Assembly (NCBI RefSeq): GCF_018070465.1
Contig: NZ_JAGPXT010000013.1
Coordinates: forward strand, 1 to 64,000
Direction of reading: 5' to 3'
DNA: 64,000 bases
Origin: Micromonospora sp. C95
GTDB lineage: Bacteria; Actinomycetota; Actinomycetes; Mycobacteriales; Micromonosporaceae
The position numbers were made by a program, and so were the translations under genes. This document shows, one piece after another, positions 1 through 10,539 of this stretch (positions are counted from its first letter, which is position 1; each line of letters begins with the position of its first letter). Under the pieces are notes generated by a model. It saw nothing but the letters and a program-made list of their open reading frames with translations. It made no database searches and was not told the origin of the DNA.

Positions 1-28
1 GGGGGGGGGGGGGGGGGGTGGGAGGGGG
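1..28. other. Poly-G run at window start
   Basis: The first 18 bases are all G, followed by a further G-rich stretch up to the stop codon of the DUF58 gene. No gene or signal is visible here. A pure G run at the very end of a contig is commonly a sequencing or assembly artefact, so these bases should not be trusted. Confidence 0.6.
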
Positions 29-1335
29 TCAGAGTTGGGCTTGGGATTTCAGGGTTAGGTAGGTGTCGGAGAGGGCGGGGGCGAGGTGGGGGGCGGGGGC
101 GTCGACCACTGTGACGTTGTGGCGGGTGAGGGCCTGGGTGAGGCGGTCGCGTTCGGCGAGGGTGCGCAAGGCGGCGGCTGCGGCGTAGGCGTCCGCCGGA
201 CGTCGCGGGGGTGCGGCGGTCAGCTGGGCCAGCACCGGGTCCTGGGCGGCGGCCACCAACACCCGGTGCCGGGCGGCCAGCCGGGGCAGCACCGGCAGCA
301 GGCTCTCGCCGAGCGCACCGGGCTCCAGGGCGGTGAGCAGCACCACCAGGCTGCGCGGGCGGTGCCGCCGGAGCAACTCGCCCGCGATCAGCCGGAAGTC
401 GGTCTCCACAAGCGCGGGTTGCAGCGGGGCCAACGCGTGCGCCAGCCGGCTCCACTGCCCGGGGCGTTCGACGCCACCCACCGAGGCGCGGGGCACGGCA
501 TCCGCCGCGAGCACGTCCACCCGGTCGCCGGCCCGCGCTGCCAACGCGGTGAGCAGCAACGCCGCCTCGATCGAGGCGTCCAGCCGTGGCTCGTCGCCCA
601 CCCGTAGTGCCGAGGTGCGCCCGGTGTCCAGCACGCAGATCAGCCGCCGGTCCCGTTCCGGCCGCCAGGTGCGCACCAGCACCTCGGCCCGCCGGGCGCT
701 GGCGCGCCAGTCGATGGACCGTACGTCGTCGCCGGACACGTACTCCCGCAACGCGTCGAACTCGGTGCCCGGCCCGCGCCCCCGACCGACCTGTGTGCCG
801 TCGATGACGCGCAGCCGCGACAGCCGCTCCGGCAGGTGTCGGCGCGAGTCGAAGCGGGGCAGCACCCGTACGGTCCACGGTGGCGTGCCGGGCCGACCAC
901 CCCATTGCCGGAACGCCAGCCCGAACGGCCCGAGCGAGCGGACGGTCAGGGCCACGGCGGGTCGGTCGCCTCGGCGGGTGGGGGTGAGTTGGGTGGGCAG
1001 CGCGAGCACCGCACCGGGCGCGGCCCACACCACCCGGGTCGGCGGTACCTCCGGTCGAGCCCCGGCCGAGGGCACCCAGGCGTCACGGACCCGGGCCCGC
1101 AGCGGTCGGCCGGAGCCGTTGCGTAGGTAGAGGGTGACCGTGGCGGTGCCACCGAGCCGTACGGCCCGCTCACCGGTCCGTTCGGCGGTCAGTGTCGCCA
1201 GCGGTGCGGCGAGCGCGAGGTCGAGCCCGACCAGCAGCAGCACCACGCCGACCATCACCGCCACCCCGACGAAGGGTGCCGGCCACCACGGCAGGGTCAG
1301 CGCGCCCGCAGCCAGCAGTGCCGCCACCCGCCAGG

Positions 1336-1339
<4 letters not shown>
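29..1339 (-). CDS. DUF58 domain-containing membrane protein
   Basis: The product is a 436-residue protein. Two hydrophobic helices at the N-terminus (about residues 5-48) are followed by a soluble part with the DUF58 signature around residues 190-230 (GTEFDALREYVSGDD then SIDWRASAR). DUF58 proteins have a von Willebrand-A-like fold and almost always sit beside a MoxR ATPase, as here. The family is thought to work with MoxR as a chaperone or complex-assembly pair, but its substrate is unknown. The ATG start overlaps the stop of the moxR-like gene by 4 nt, so this is the last gene of a coupled five-gene operon. The family assignment is firm; the role is inferred from family context. Confidence 0.9.
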
Positions 1340-2318
<979 letters not shown>

Positions 2319-2322
<4 letters not shown>

Positions 2323-3695
2323 CGGGGGTCTCCTTCGGATCGGGGCTTCGGCAGCCGGGGGGCCGGCGGGTCGGCGACGGGTTGCGCGGGGCTCGACCCG
2401 CCGGCACGCGCCACGCGGTCCAGGTCACCGGCCAGCTCCAGCAGATCCCGGTCGGTTCGCGGCGCGTCGCCGTAGAGCAACTCGTGGATGACGTCGGGTC
2501 GGTCGCCGGTGCCGGCGGCGACCGTGGCGGCGAGCGTGGTGGGCGGTGCTTCGGCGGGCAGGTGCACGCGTCGTGCCAGCCGGGCGAGCGTCGCGGTCCG
2601 GAGCAGCCGGGCGGTGCTCTCCCGGGCCTGTGCCCGCTGGTAGAGCCGGCCTCGGCCGAGAACCGTCTCGGCGGCGGGCACGGCGACCGGCAGCGGCTCC
2701 GGTGTGGGCGGGCCGAGGCGGCGGGCTCGACCGATGGCGACGAGCAGGGCCGCCAGCCCGAGTTGCAGCAGCAGCGCCCAGAACCACGAAGGAAAGGCCG
2801 ACCAGAGCGGGTTGGGCGCCCCGGCGGAGCCCCGTCCACCGGGACCGGACGCCTCACTGTCCGGACGGCCGCCCGGTGCCGTCTCGCCGTCACCGCCGCG
2901 GTCCAGGTTCTCCTGGTCACCGGATTCGTCGAGGTCAGCGTCGCGGTCCGGCAGTGGCCGGGTCGGTGCGGAGCTGGGCTCGGGTGGCGGCGGTGCCGGA
3001 CCGTCCAGGTCGAGCCAGACCACCCGGCCGGAGGTGGCGAGCAGTCCGGTCGCGAAGGCGAGGTTGTCCCATTCGTCGATCCGGCCGTTGCGGAACGGGT
3101 CGCTGGCACCCACCACCACGCTCTCGGCGGCTCCGGGCAGGCGGGCCAGGCCGCTGCCGTAGCAGAGATCGACGCTGTCCGGAGCGCCGGTCGGCGTGTA
3201 CCGCTGGCGGGCGACGGCGGCGACGGCGGCGGGCGCGACCTCGGCCAGTGGGCAGGGCCGGTCGATGTCGTGCGGTGACACCGCCCGGGTCGCCCACCGC
3301 CGGCCGGTCGGTCGCAGCGGCAGGCCGGCGGCGGCCAGCACCCGGCGGGGCGGGTCGACCAGCACCAGCCGGGTGCCGCCGGGCAGCAGGCCCAGATAGT
3401 TGACGGTACGCGGGTGCAGCAGCTCGGGTGCCGGGACGAACAGGGTGGCCGGGCCGGGCCGGGTGGCCAGTAACGCCCGGAGCGTGTCGGTCTCCCGCTG
3501 CACCAGCACCCCGCGCTCGCCCAGGCTCGCGGCGAGCCGGCTGCCACCGTGGTCACCGGTCGCCACCGGGGAGAGGAAGCCCTGGTCGGTCTGGTCCGGC
3601 TGGTCGATCTCCCGGGTGACAAGTGTGACGGCCATCAGCAGTACCCCCACCAGCACCGGAAGAATGATCCGGCGGCGGCGACCCCGGGTGCTCAC
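2319..3695 (-). CDS. DUF4350 domain-containing membrane protein
   Basis: The product is 458 residues. It has an N-terminal membrane helix (about residues 10-28, after a run of arginines), an extracytoplasmic region matching the DUF4350 pattern, a proline- and acid-rich linker, a second helix (FWALLLQLGLAALLVAIG) and an arginine-rich cytoplasmic tail. DUF4350 proteins are companions of MoxR/DUF58/DUF4129 operons in actinobacteria. Their biochemical role is not established. The start is GTG, overlapping the stop of the DUF4129 gene by 4 nt. Confidence 0.82.
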
Positions 3696-4267
3696 CGGCC
3701 GTCGTCCGTTCTGGACGGGGCCGTGGCGAGCAGCTCTCCGAGCCGACCGGCCTGGTCACGCATCCGGTGATCGTGTTCGGCGGTGGCCGGGCGTTGGGCG
3801 TACCACACCTCCGAGAAGATGGCGGCGGCGGCGGTCAACGGCGGCCCGGCCGGTGGATGGTTGGCGGCGGCATCGCTGACCACCTCGGCGACGGTCATGC
3901 CGGGCCGGACCTGTACCACGTGCCGGTCGGTGAGCTGGTGGAGCATGACCCGCAGCCGCTCGCGGACCGCCTCGGCGTAGCGGCCCTCGGCGGCCAGCCG
4001 GTCGGCCACCAGGACGGTACCGACCGGACCGGCGGGCGGTGGTGCGGCGACGGTCACCGGCGGCGTGGGCTCCAGCTTCCCGTTGCCGGTACCGGTGCGG
4101 CGGCGTCGGCGCGGCCGGGGGAGACGGCGGGGCAGCCAGCCGGGGAAGGTGTACCAGGCCGTCGCGGTGAGCGCCGTGAGCAGCACCAGCAGCAGCGCGG
4201 CCAGCGGCAGCGGCAGGTGGTCGCCGAGGGCGGCGGTGGTCTCGGTCCACCACCGGCTGAAGCTCAT
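3692..4267 (-). CDS. DUF4129 domain-containing protein
   Basis: The product is 191 residues starting at MSFSRWW. An upstream in-frame extension exists but lies inside the neighbouring gene in another frame, and this ATG makes a clean ATGA overlap with that gene's stop. There is one membrane helix (about residues 20-40), a basic linker, and a C-terminal DUF4129 region (AEGRYAEAVRERLRVMLHQL, then a conserved Trp-Tyr near the end). The family is found with MoxR/DUF58 operons and with transglutaminase-like proteins. Function is unknown; co-transcription with the flanking genes is inferred from the overlaps. Confidence 0.83.
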   Translation of the reverse strand: MSFSRWWTETTAALGDHLPLPLAALLLVLLTALTATAWYTFPGWLPRRLPRPRRRRRTGTGNGKLEPTPPVTVAAPPPAGPVGTVLVADRLAAEGRYAEAVRERLRVMLHQLTDRHVVQVRPGMTVAEVVSDAAANHPPAGPPLTAAAAIFSEVWYAQRPATAEHDHRMRDQAGRLGELLATAPSRTDDGR

Positions 4268-5109
4268 CCGCCGACCGCCAGCAGTTCGGCGGTACGCGGT
4301 GCGCCGGGCGCGCGGGAGAGCCGGATGTCCAGGCCCTCGGTGCGGATCCGGGTCTCCAGGTGCAGGACCGCGTCCAGGCAAGCCAGCGCGGCGTAGGCGA
4401 CCGCGTTCACGGCCGCCCAGACCAGCATCCCCAGGGCACCGGTCCAACCCTCGGTGACCAGGCCCAGCGCGGTCAGTCCGGTGAACGTTCCCCAGCCGAG
4501 CCCGACCCGGATGATCCACCAGATGAGATAGCCAAGTACCCGGAGCGCGGCGGCCCGCCCGCACAGTCGCAGCGCGAGCGCGGCGGAGCGGTTGATCGCT
4601 CGTACCGGCGCGACCCGGTCGACCACGAGTGCCGGTGCCACCGCGCCCAGCAGGGCGAATCCGGCGAACCAGGCGGGGCCGAGCACGGCGGCGAGCAGCA
4701 GCATGACCGCGCCGACCGCGGGGCAGAGCAGGGCGGTGGCGCCCCAGCGGCCACCGGAGCCCCACGCGTCAGCGGCGGTGGACCGGTGGCCGACCAGTGC
4801 CTTGGCGGCGGCGCGAGCGGCCGGATTGCCGAGCAGCACAATGATCATCGCTTCGGTGGCCGCACCCAGGGCGAGCAGGAACCAGAAGATGTAGAGCTCG
4901 TTCGTGTCGGGCACCAACCACAGCGGCGCGGTGGCACCCGCGGCAATCCGCACGGGCAGCAGCACGAGTTGTTCGGCGGCGGCCAGCACGGCGGCGAGGG
5001 GGAGCAGGACCGACGCCTGGCCGCGCAGCAGCAACACCGCGGAGTCGAGCAGTTCGCCGGTGGTCAGTGGGCGGCCGGGGAGTACGACGGTCGGGCCGGT
5101 GTCGGGCAC
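4264..5109 (-). CDS. Integral membrane protein, first gene of the MoxR/DUF58 operon
   Basis: The product is about 281 residues with five or six hydrophobic helices rich in Ala, Leu and Val. The likely start is GTG at 5109, because AGGAG lies five bases upstream and the protein then begins VPDTGPTVV; longer in-frame starts reach 5289 but would occupy the promoter region shared with mtrA. I do not recognise a catalytic motif. The position at the head of a five-gene overlapping operon suggests a membrane component acting with the DUF4129, DUF4350, MoxR and DUF58 products. The gene is transcribed divergently from mtrA. Confidence 0.7.
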   Translation of the reverse strand: MPDTGPTVVLPGRPLTTGELLDSAVLLLRGQASVLLPLAAVLAAAEQLVLLPVRIAAGATAPLWLVPDTNELYIFWFLLALGAATEAMIIVLLGNPAARAAAKALVGHRSTAADAWGSGGRWGATALLCPAVGAVMLLLAAVLGPAWFAGFALLGAVAPALVVDRVAPVRAINRSAALALRLCGRAAALRVLGYLIWWIIRVGLGWGTFTGLTALGLVTEGWTGALGMLVWAAVNAVAYAALACLDAVLHLETRIRTEGLDIRLSRAPGAPRTAELLAVGG

Positions 5110-5178
5110 GCGCACTCCTGGAAGGCGGTGATGGTGGCGCGCTGCGGCGCACCCGGGGATCATGTTGACACGCGCGGT

Positions 5179-5209
5179 CCCCCGGGGTGCAGACCCGCCC
5201 CCCGGGGTG
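5179..5209. promoter_or_regulatory. Repeated CCCCCGGGGTG motif between divergent genes
   Basis: CCCCCGGGGTG occurs at 5179-5189 and again at 5199-5209, on the same strand and 20 bp apart (two helical turns). Each copy contains the palindrome CCCCGGGG. They lie in the 209-bp gap between the leftward membrane operon and mtrA, so they could be paired operator sites. No known regulator is assigned. Confidence 0.35.
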
Positions 5210-5318
5210 GCACGTGCGGGCGGTAGAACCGAGCGGTGCTGGGCACGGCCCACCTGACGGCAGTAGCGTGCGGGTGACGCCGAGCCCACCGAACTGACGG
5301 GATGGAACCATTAACCCC

Positions 5319-6008
5319 ATGAGAGCCCGGGTACTGGTGGTCGACGACGACCCCGCGCTCGCCGAGATGCTCGGCATCGTGCTGCGTAGCGAGGGTTTCA
5401 TGCCCTCGTTCGTGGCGGACGGGGAACGGGCCTTGGCCGCGTTCCGCGACAATCGGCCCGATATCGTGCTGCTTGACCTGATGCTGCCCGGAATGAGTGG
5501 TATCGACGTGGCGCGGGCGATCCGGGGTGAGTCCGGAGTGCCGATTGTGATGCTGACCGCCAAGAGCGACACGGTCGACGTCGTCCTCGGTCTGGAGTCC
5601 GGCGCCGACGACTACGTGGTCAAGCCGTTCAAGCCGAAGGAACTGGTGGCCCGGATGCGGGCGCGGCTGCGCCGGGGCGAGGACGCCGCGCCGGAGTTGC
5701 TCACCATCGGCCCGCCCGGCAACCAGATCGCCATCGACGTGCCGGCGCACACCGTCAGCCGCAACGGCGAGGAGGTGAAGCTGACGCCGCTGGAGTTCGA
5801 CCTGCTGGTCGCGCTCGCCCGCAAACCGCGTCAGGTCTTCACCCGGGAGGTGTTGCTGGAGCAGGTCTGGGGCTACCGGCACGCGGCGGACACCCGGCTG
5901 GTCAACGTGCACGTGCAGCGACTACGTGCCAAGATCGAGCCGGATCCGGAGCGACCCGAAATCATCCTCACCGTTCGTGGCGTGGGCTACAAGGCGGGCA
6001 CCGGATAG
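5319..6008 (+). CDS. mtrA: Response regulator MtrA
   Basis: The product is a 229-residue OmpR/PhoB-type response regulator. The receiver domain (residues 1-115) shows the acidic pair DDD near residue 9, the phospho-acceptor Asp in VLLDLMLPG and the conserved Lys in VVKPF. The C-terminal winged-helix domain ends with the VRGVGYKAG signature. In actinobacteria MtrA is phosphorylated by MtrB and controls cell division, cell-wall and developmental genes. mtrB and lpqB follow directly, which fixes the identity. The ribosome-binding site is weak and sits in an A/C-rich stretch before the ATG. Confidence 0.96.
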   Translation: MRARVLVVDDDPALAEMLGIVLRSEGFMPSFVADGERALAAFRDNRPDIVLLDLMLPGMSGIDVARAIRGESGVPIVMLTAKSDTVDVVLGLESGADDYVVKPFKPKELVARMRARLRRGEDAAPELLTIGPPGNQIAIDVPAHTVSRNGEEVKLTPLEFDLLVALARKPRQVFTREVLLEQVWGYRHAADTRLVNVHVQRLRAKIEPDPERPEIILTVRGVGYKAGTG

Positions 6009-6021
6009 CCTTGGTCGCACT

Positions 6022-7791
6022 GTGGCCACCTCCCCGCTTCCCGATCTCGACCCGACCTCCCGCCGGCAGGGCGCCGGGTGGGAGTTGTGGCGTGGGGTGA
6101 GCAGCCGACTGGCCCGATCACTGGCGAGGCTGCACCAGACCTGGCGCCGCTCGTTGCAGGTACGGGTGGTGACCATCACGTTGGTGACGTCCAGCCTGCT
6201 GGTCGGTGGCTTCGCCTACCTGATCGCCGACAAGATCACGAGCATTCTGCTGGACAATGCCAAGACCGACGTCCAGCTGCGGCTGCTCAACGGCGCGGAG
6301 TACGCGGCCAAGCAGTTCAGCCTCTACAGCCAGCCCCAGGAGGCCCAGCTCCAGGAGACGATCGACGGCACGGTCACCTACCTCGCCGGCGGCGATCCCC
6401 AGCAGAACAGCGGCGTGGTGGTGGCCCTCACGGCGGACAACTGGCCCGGCGTGATCGAGGCGCGTACCTCACCGTCGGCGGACGTCCGGCCGCTGATCAG
6501 CCCCGAGCTGCGGGCCGCGGTGGCCGACGGCAACGTGGCCAACCAGATCCGCACCGGCCAGCTCACCGGCGACGCCGAGACGAAGTACCTCGTCTACGGC
6601 TCGCCGGTGCCCACCGGCTTCGGTCAGGTGGAGCTCTACTACTTCGTGCCGCTGACGCTGCAGGACACCACGGCGGCACAGGCACGGGCCACCGTGGTGG
6701 CCACCGGAGTCGCCCTGGTGCTGCTGCTCGGCCTGCTCGCGGCGCTGGTGACCCGGCTGGTGGTGCTCCCGGTACGGGTGGCCGCCCGGACCGCCCAGCG
6801 ACTCTCGGCCGGTCTGCTCGACCAGCGGATGGCCGTCAACGGCGAGGACGATCTGGCGCTGCTCGCGGCCTCGTTCAACCAGATGGCCACCAACCTGCAA
6901 CGGCAGATCCTGCGGCTGGAGGAGATGTCCCGGCTGCAACGTCGATTCACCTCGGACGTCTCGCACGAGCTGCGGACCCCGCTGACCACGGTACGGATGG
7001 CCGCTGACCTGATCTTCGCCGAACGTGACGAGTTCGATCCGGCGGTGGCGCGCAGCGCCGAACTGCTCCAGGCCGAGCTGGACCGCTTCGAGGAACTGCT
7101 CACCGACCTGCTGGAGATCAGCCGGTTCGACGCGGGCTTCGCGGTGCTCGACGCCGAGCCGACCGACCTGGTGCCGGTGGTCCACCGGGTGGCCGACCGA
7201 CTGACCGGGCTGGCCGAGCGGGTGGGGGTGGCCATCGAGCTGGACGTCCCGACCGCTCCGGTGATCGCCGAGATCGACCCACGACGGGTCGAACGGGTGT
7301 TGCGCAACCTGGTCGGCAACGCGGTCGAGCACGGCGAGGGCCGGCCGGTGCGGATCACGCTGGGCATGGACGAGACCGCCGTCGCGCTTACCGTGCGCGA
7401 CCACGGTGTCGGGCTCAAGCCGGGCGAGGAGAAGCTGGTCTTCAACCGGTTCTGGCGGGCGGACCCGTCGCGGGCGCGGCAGACCGGCGGGACCGGCCTG
7501 GGCCTGTCGATCAGCCTGGAGGACGCCCGGCTGCACGGCGGCTGGCTGGAGGCGTGGGGTGCGCCGGGCCAGGGCGCGCAGTTCCGGCTCACCCTGCCGG
7601 CGCGGGCCGGTGATCGGCTGACCACCTCGCCGCTGCGGCTGGTGCCGGCCGACGCCACGCTGCCGTTCGGCGGCGCGCCCGCCGGTGGGCTGCTGGCCAT
7701 CGGGTCCGGCCCGGCCGGCACGCTCGCCGTCGGCCCGGCTCCGGACCTGGCGCCGCCGGCTGAGCAGCGGCGCGCGGAGGTGGGCTCGTGA
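6022..7791 (+). CDS. mtrB: Sensor histidine kinase MtrB
   Basis: The product is about 589 residues, starting at GTG 6022 (VATSPLP). A longer in-frame start at 5926 would overlap mtrA by more than 80 bases and is less likely. Order of parts: first membrane helix (about residues 45-65), extracytoplasmic sensor region, second helix (about 215-240), HAMP linker, phospho-acceptor box VSHELRTPLT, and an ATP-binding domain with N, G1 (DHGVGL) and G2 (GGTGLGLSI) boxes. A Pro/Gly/Ala-rich tail ends the protein. MtrB senses envelope or division state and phosphorylates MtrA. It overlaps lpqB by 4 nt (GTGA). Confidence 0.95.
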   Translation: MATSPLPDLDPTSRRQGAGWELWRGVSSRLARSLARLHQTWRRSLQVRVVTITLVTSSLLVGGFAYLIADKITSILLDNAKTDVQLRLLNGAEYAAKQFSLYSQPQEAQLQETIDGTVTYLAGGDPQQNSGVVVALTADNWPGVIEARTSPSADVRPLISPELRAAVADGNVANQIRTGQLTGDAETKYLVYGSPVPTGFGQVELYYFVPLTLQDTTAAQARATVVATGVALVLLLGLLAALVTRLVVLPVRVAARTAQRLSAGLLDQRMAVNGEDDLALLAASFNQMATNLQRQILRLEEMSRLQRRFTSDVSHELRTPLTTVRMAADLIFAERDEFDPAVARSAELLQAELDRFEELLTDLLEISRFDAGFAVLDAEPTDLVPVVHRVADRLTGLAERVGVAIELDVPTAPVIAEIDPRRVERVLRNLVGNAVEHGEGRPVRITLGMDETAVALTVRDHGVGLKPGEEKLVFNRFWRADPSRARQTGGTGLGLSISLEDARLHGGWLEAWGAPGQGAQFRLTLPARAGDRLTTSPLRLVPADATLPFGGAPAGGLLAIGSGPAGTLAVGPAPDLAPPAEQRRAEVGS

Positions 7792-9587
7792 GGCGACGGT
7801 TGCTGACCGGGGTTCTCGGCGGCGTGCTGATGCTGGGTGTCGCCGCGGGCTGCGGAATCCCCGACCGCAGCGAGGTGCAGATCGAGCAGCGTGGACCGGC
7901 TGCGGAGACGAACGGGTCGCTGGGACGCGGCCTGGAACCGCCGACGCGGGAGGCCAGCGGCAGCGACGCCGAGGCGTTCGTCCGCAACTTCCTCGCCGCG
8001 GCGGCCGGTGAGCCGGACCGGGCGTACGAGCGGGTCAAGCGGTTCATCGCGACCGCCGACCGCAACGGATTGTCGGAGAAGCAGGGCAGCGAGGTGGCGC
8101 TGTCGGTGGTGCGGCTCACCGACGACCCGGTGATCGAACCGGACGTCGACAGCATGAAGGTGACCATCACCGTGCAGCAGGTCGGCCTGCTGCGGGCCAA
8201 CGGGATACTGGTGCCGCCGGTGGCCACCGAGTCGACGTACGAGTTCCGGCTGATCAGTGCCGGCCCGACCGGAGAGGACGACGCCGGGTACTACGTCAGT
8301 GACCCGCCGAACGTGCTGCTGCTCAGCGACGACGCGCTGCGCCGGTACTACCAGGCGGAGGCGATCTACTTCTGGAACTCCGACCGCACCCAACTCGTGC
8401 CTGACCAGCGGTACCTCTCCTCGGCCGTGCCGGCGGAGCGCCAGGTGAGCGAGGTCATCCGGTGGTTGACCGCCGGTCCCTCGGAGTGGCTGCGGATCGG
8501 CGTCTCCGGTCTCCCCGACCGGACAGAGATGATCAACAATGCCACCGGCTCGGATGGCCGCTGGGAGGTCAACCTCGACATGCCGGGCGCCGACGAGCGG
8601 CGGCTCGAGCAGTTCGGCACCCAGTTGGCATGGTCGCTGCGGGAGCTGCACGGCACCGTCGAGGTGAAGATCCTCAACCAGTCCCGCAAGGTGATCGACC
8701 TCGCGGAGCAGCGCCGGCTGAATCCGCTGGACCTGAGCGAGGTCAACGCACGGCGATACTGCGTCTACGAGGGGGCGATCCACTCGCTGACGGTGGCCGG
8801 CGAGGCCGCCGGCTCGGTGCCGCTGGCCCCCGAGGTGAACCACGACATCGTCTCCGCCGGACTGCGTCGCATCGACAACGACGTCCTGGTCGCCGCCGTG
8901 GTGGCCGGTGAGGACGGGCGGCAGCGGTTGGCCGTCGGCCGTGGTGATGGCGTGGTGGAAACGCTCACCGCCGGCACCAGCAGGTACGCCGCGATGAGCC
9001 GCCCGGTCTGGGTCCGCAGTGACGGTGCCCGGCCGGCCGGCCTGGTGGTGGCCGACGGCCGGCTCTACCGCTTCGACAGCCAGGCGACGACGCGGCAGGT
9101 CCAGCTCGGCCTGCCGGGCCGGGTCACCGGGGTGGCGGCCGCCCTGGACGGGCACCGGCTCGCGCTGATCGTCGACGGCAGGCTGCACGTCGCCGCGATC
9201 AACTGGGAGGGTGGGGTGCCCACCGTGGGCCCGGCCCGGCGATTGGTCAGCTCGCTGAGCGACGCCACCGCGGTGGACTGGTCGGCGGCGAACCTTCTGC
9301 TGGTGGCCGGCTCGGCCGGGCGTCCGGCGATCTACGACGTGAGCGTGGACGGTGCCCTGGAGACCCCGCTGCGGGAGGACACCGGCAGCCACGTCGACCA
9401 CCTCGCCGCGTACCCTGCCGTCGCTGAGCGCTCCCCGTTGGCCGGCTCGTTCATGTACGAGGCGAACGGGGTGGCGTACCGCAGCAACCCGTTCGACCGG
9501 ATCAACCGGGACCAGGTCCAGGGTGTGACACCGCCGCCGGCGGGCGTGCGTCCGGGCAACCCCACCGCACCCGTCTTCCTCTACTGA
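7788..9587 (+). CDS. lpqB: Lipoprotein LpqB
   Basis: The product is a 599-residue lipoprotein. A short signal peptide ends in the lipobox VAAGC with the acylated Cys at residue 22. A GerMN-type domain lies in the first half and a beta-propeller-like LpqB domain in the second. In mycobacteria LpqB interacts with the sensor domain of MtrB and modulates its signalling. The MtrAB-LpqB order here is the classic actinobacterial one, and the GTGA overlap with mtrB implies coupled translation. Confidence 0.95.
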   Translation: MRRRLLTGVLGGVLMLGVAAGCGIPDRSEVQIEQRGPAAETNGSLGRGLEPPTREASGSDAEAFVRNFLAAAAGEPDRAYERVKRFIATADRNGLSEKQGSEVALSVVRLTDDPVIEPDVDSMKVTITVQQVGLLRANGILVPPVATESTYEFRLISAGPTGEDDAGYYVSDPPNVLLLSDDALRRYYQAEAIYFWNSDRTQLVPDQRYLSSAVPAERQVSEVIRWLTAGPSEWLRIGVSGLPDRTEMINNATGSDGRWEVNLDMPGADERRLEQFGTQLAWSLRELHGTVEVKILNQSRKVIDLAEQRRLNPLDLSEVNARRYCVYEGAIHSLTVAGEAAGSVPLAPEVNHDIVSAGLRRIDNDVLVAAVVAGEDGRQRLAVGRGDGVVETLTAGTSRYAAMSRPVWVRSDGARPAGLVVADGRLYRFDSQATTRQVQLGLPGRVTGVAAALDGHRLALIVDGRLHVAAINWEGGVPTVGPARRLVSSLSDATAVDWSAANLLLVAGSAGRPAIYDVSVDGALETPLREDTGSHVDHLAAYPAVAERSPLAGSFMYEANGVAYRSNPFDRINRDQVQGVTPPPAGVRPGNPTAPVFLY

Positions 9588-9592
9588 GTGCC

Positions 9593-10291
9593 GTGACCGG
9601 GGGGCTCTGGGCGGACCTGGCCGACCTGGTGCTGCCCACGGAGTGCGCCGGCTGCCGGCAACGCCGCCCCGGGCTGCGGCACGGCGTCTGCCCGGACTGC
9701 GTCACCGCGCTGCGGGCGCTGCGCCCGGTTCCGGTGCGCCCGGTCCCGGCCCCACCGGATCTGCCGCCCTGTCACGCCCTCGGCGAGTACGGCGGGCCGC
9801 TGCGGGAGACGCTGCTGGCGTACAAGGATCACGGCCGGCACGGTCTGGCCCGACCACTCGGTGAGCTGCTCGCCGAGGTGGTCGCTGCGGCGCTCGGTGC
9901 GGTCGGTCCGGTGCTACTGGTGCCGGTGCCGGACACCCCGACGGCGGCCCGGGCCCGCTACGGAGATCACCTGGACCGGTTGACCCGGCACTGCGCCCGA
10001 CGGCTGCGGGCGGCGGGCTGGCCGGTGCGGGTGCACCACGCGGTACGCGCCGCACCCCGACCGGACTCGGTGACGCTGGACAGCGCCGGGCGGGCGGCGG
10101 CGGCCACTTCCGCCTTCCGGGCCCGGTCGGGCCGCGATCCGCTGGTCGCCGGGTCGAGGGTGGTCCTGCTGGACGACATCGTCACCACCGGAGCGACCCT
10201 CGCGGCGGTCAGCCGGGTACTGACCGGGCGCGGGCTGTCGCCGTACGGGGCGGCGGTGCTGGCCGCGACACGGAAAAGGCACCAACAGTGA
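9593..10291 (+). CDS. ComF family phosphoribosyltransferase-like protein
   Basis: The product is 232 residues, starting at GTG 9593 just after lpqB. The N-terminus carries four cysteines (CAGC about residues 18-21 and CPDC about 33-36) typical of the ComF zinc-finger-like region. The C-terminal half has a type I phosphoribosyltransferase signature (VVLLDDIVTTGATL). ComF proteins were first linked to DNA uptake in competent bacteria; most actinobacterial members are uncharacterised. Its place between lpqB and hpf is the usual one in this phylum. Confidence 0.88.
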   Translation: MTGGLWADLADLVLPTECAGCRQRRPGLRHGVCPDCVTALRALRPVPVRPVPAPPDLPPCHALGEYGGPLRETLLAYKDHGRHGLARPLGELLAEVVAAALGAVGPVLLVPVPDTPTAARARYGDHLDRLTRHCARRLRAAGWPVRVHHAVRAAPRPDSVTLDSAGRAAAATSAFRARSGRDPLVAGSRVVLLDDIVTTGATLAAVSRVLTGRGLSPYGAAVLAATRKRHQQ

Positions 10292-10374
10292 CCGATCGTG
10301 TTTCCGTTTCACCCCTTCGTGTATGAGGTGTGGAAATTCTCCGGCCGGTCTTGGCGACCGGGGGTGACTGTCGG

Positions 10375-10390
10375 GCTAACAGGAGTTAGC
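10375..10390. promoter_or_regulatory. Inverted repeat GCTAAC-AGGA-GTTAGC upstream of hpf
   Basis: GCTAACAGGAGTTAGC is a perfect 6-bp inverted repeat with a 4-base spacer. It lies 150 bp before the hpf start, in a 248-bp gap with no gene. Its size and position fit a protein-binding operator; as RNA it would be a short hairpin with no T-tract. The regulator is unknown. Confidence 0.4.
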
Positions 10391-10539
10391 GTTTGGCTGT
10401 CGGGGGTAGGAAGGCCATCCCACCCACCCCCGGCGGTGAGAGGAGGCGTAGCCGCATTGACCGGTCGACGCCGAATGGGGCCGTCCCCCGGGCGCGACCG
10501 GCTTTCCGGATCGAAGACCGTCCGAACGAGGGAGGTCAC

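Noticed and set aside
6639..9401. A 920-residue leftward open frame opposite mtrB and lpqB
   Set aside because: It is an antisense shadow of two well-identified genes and has no recognisable motif.
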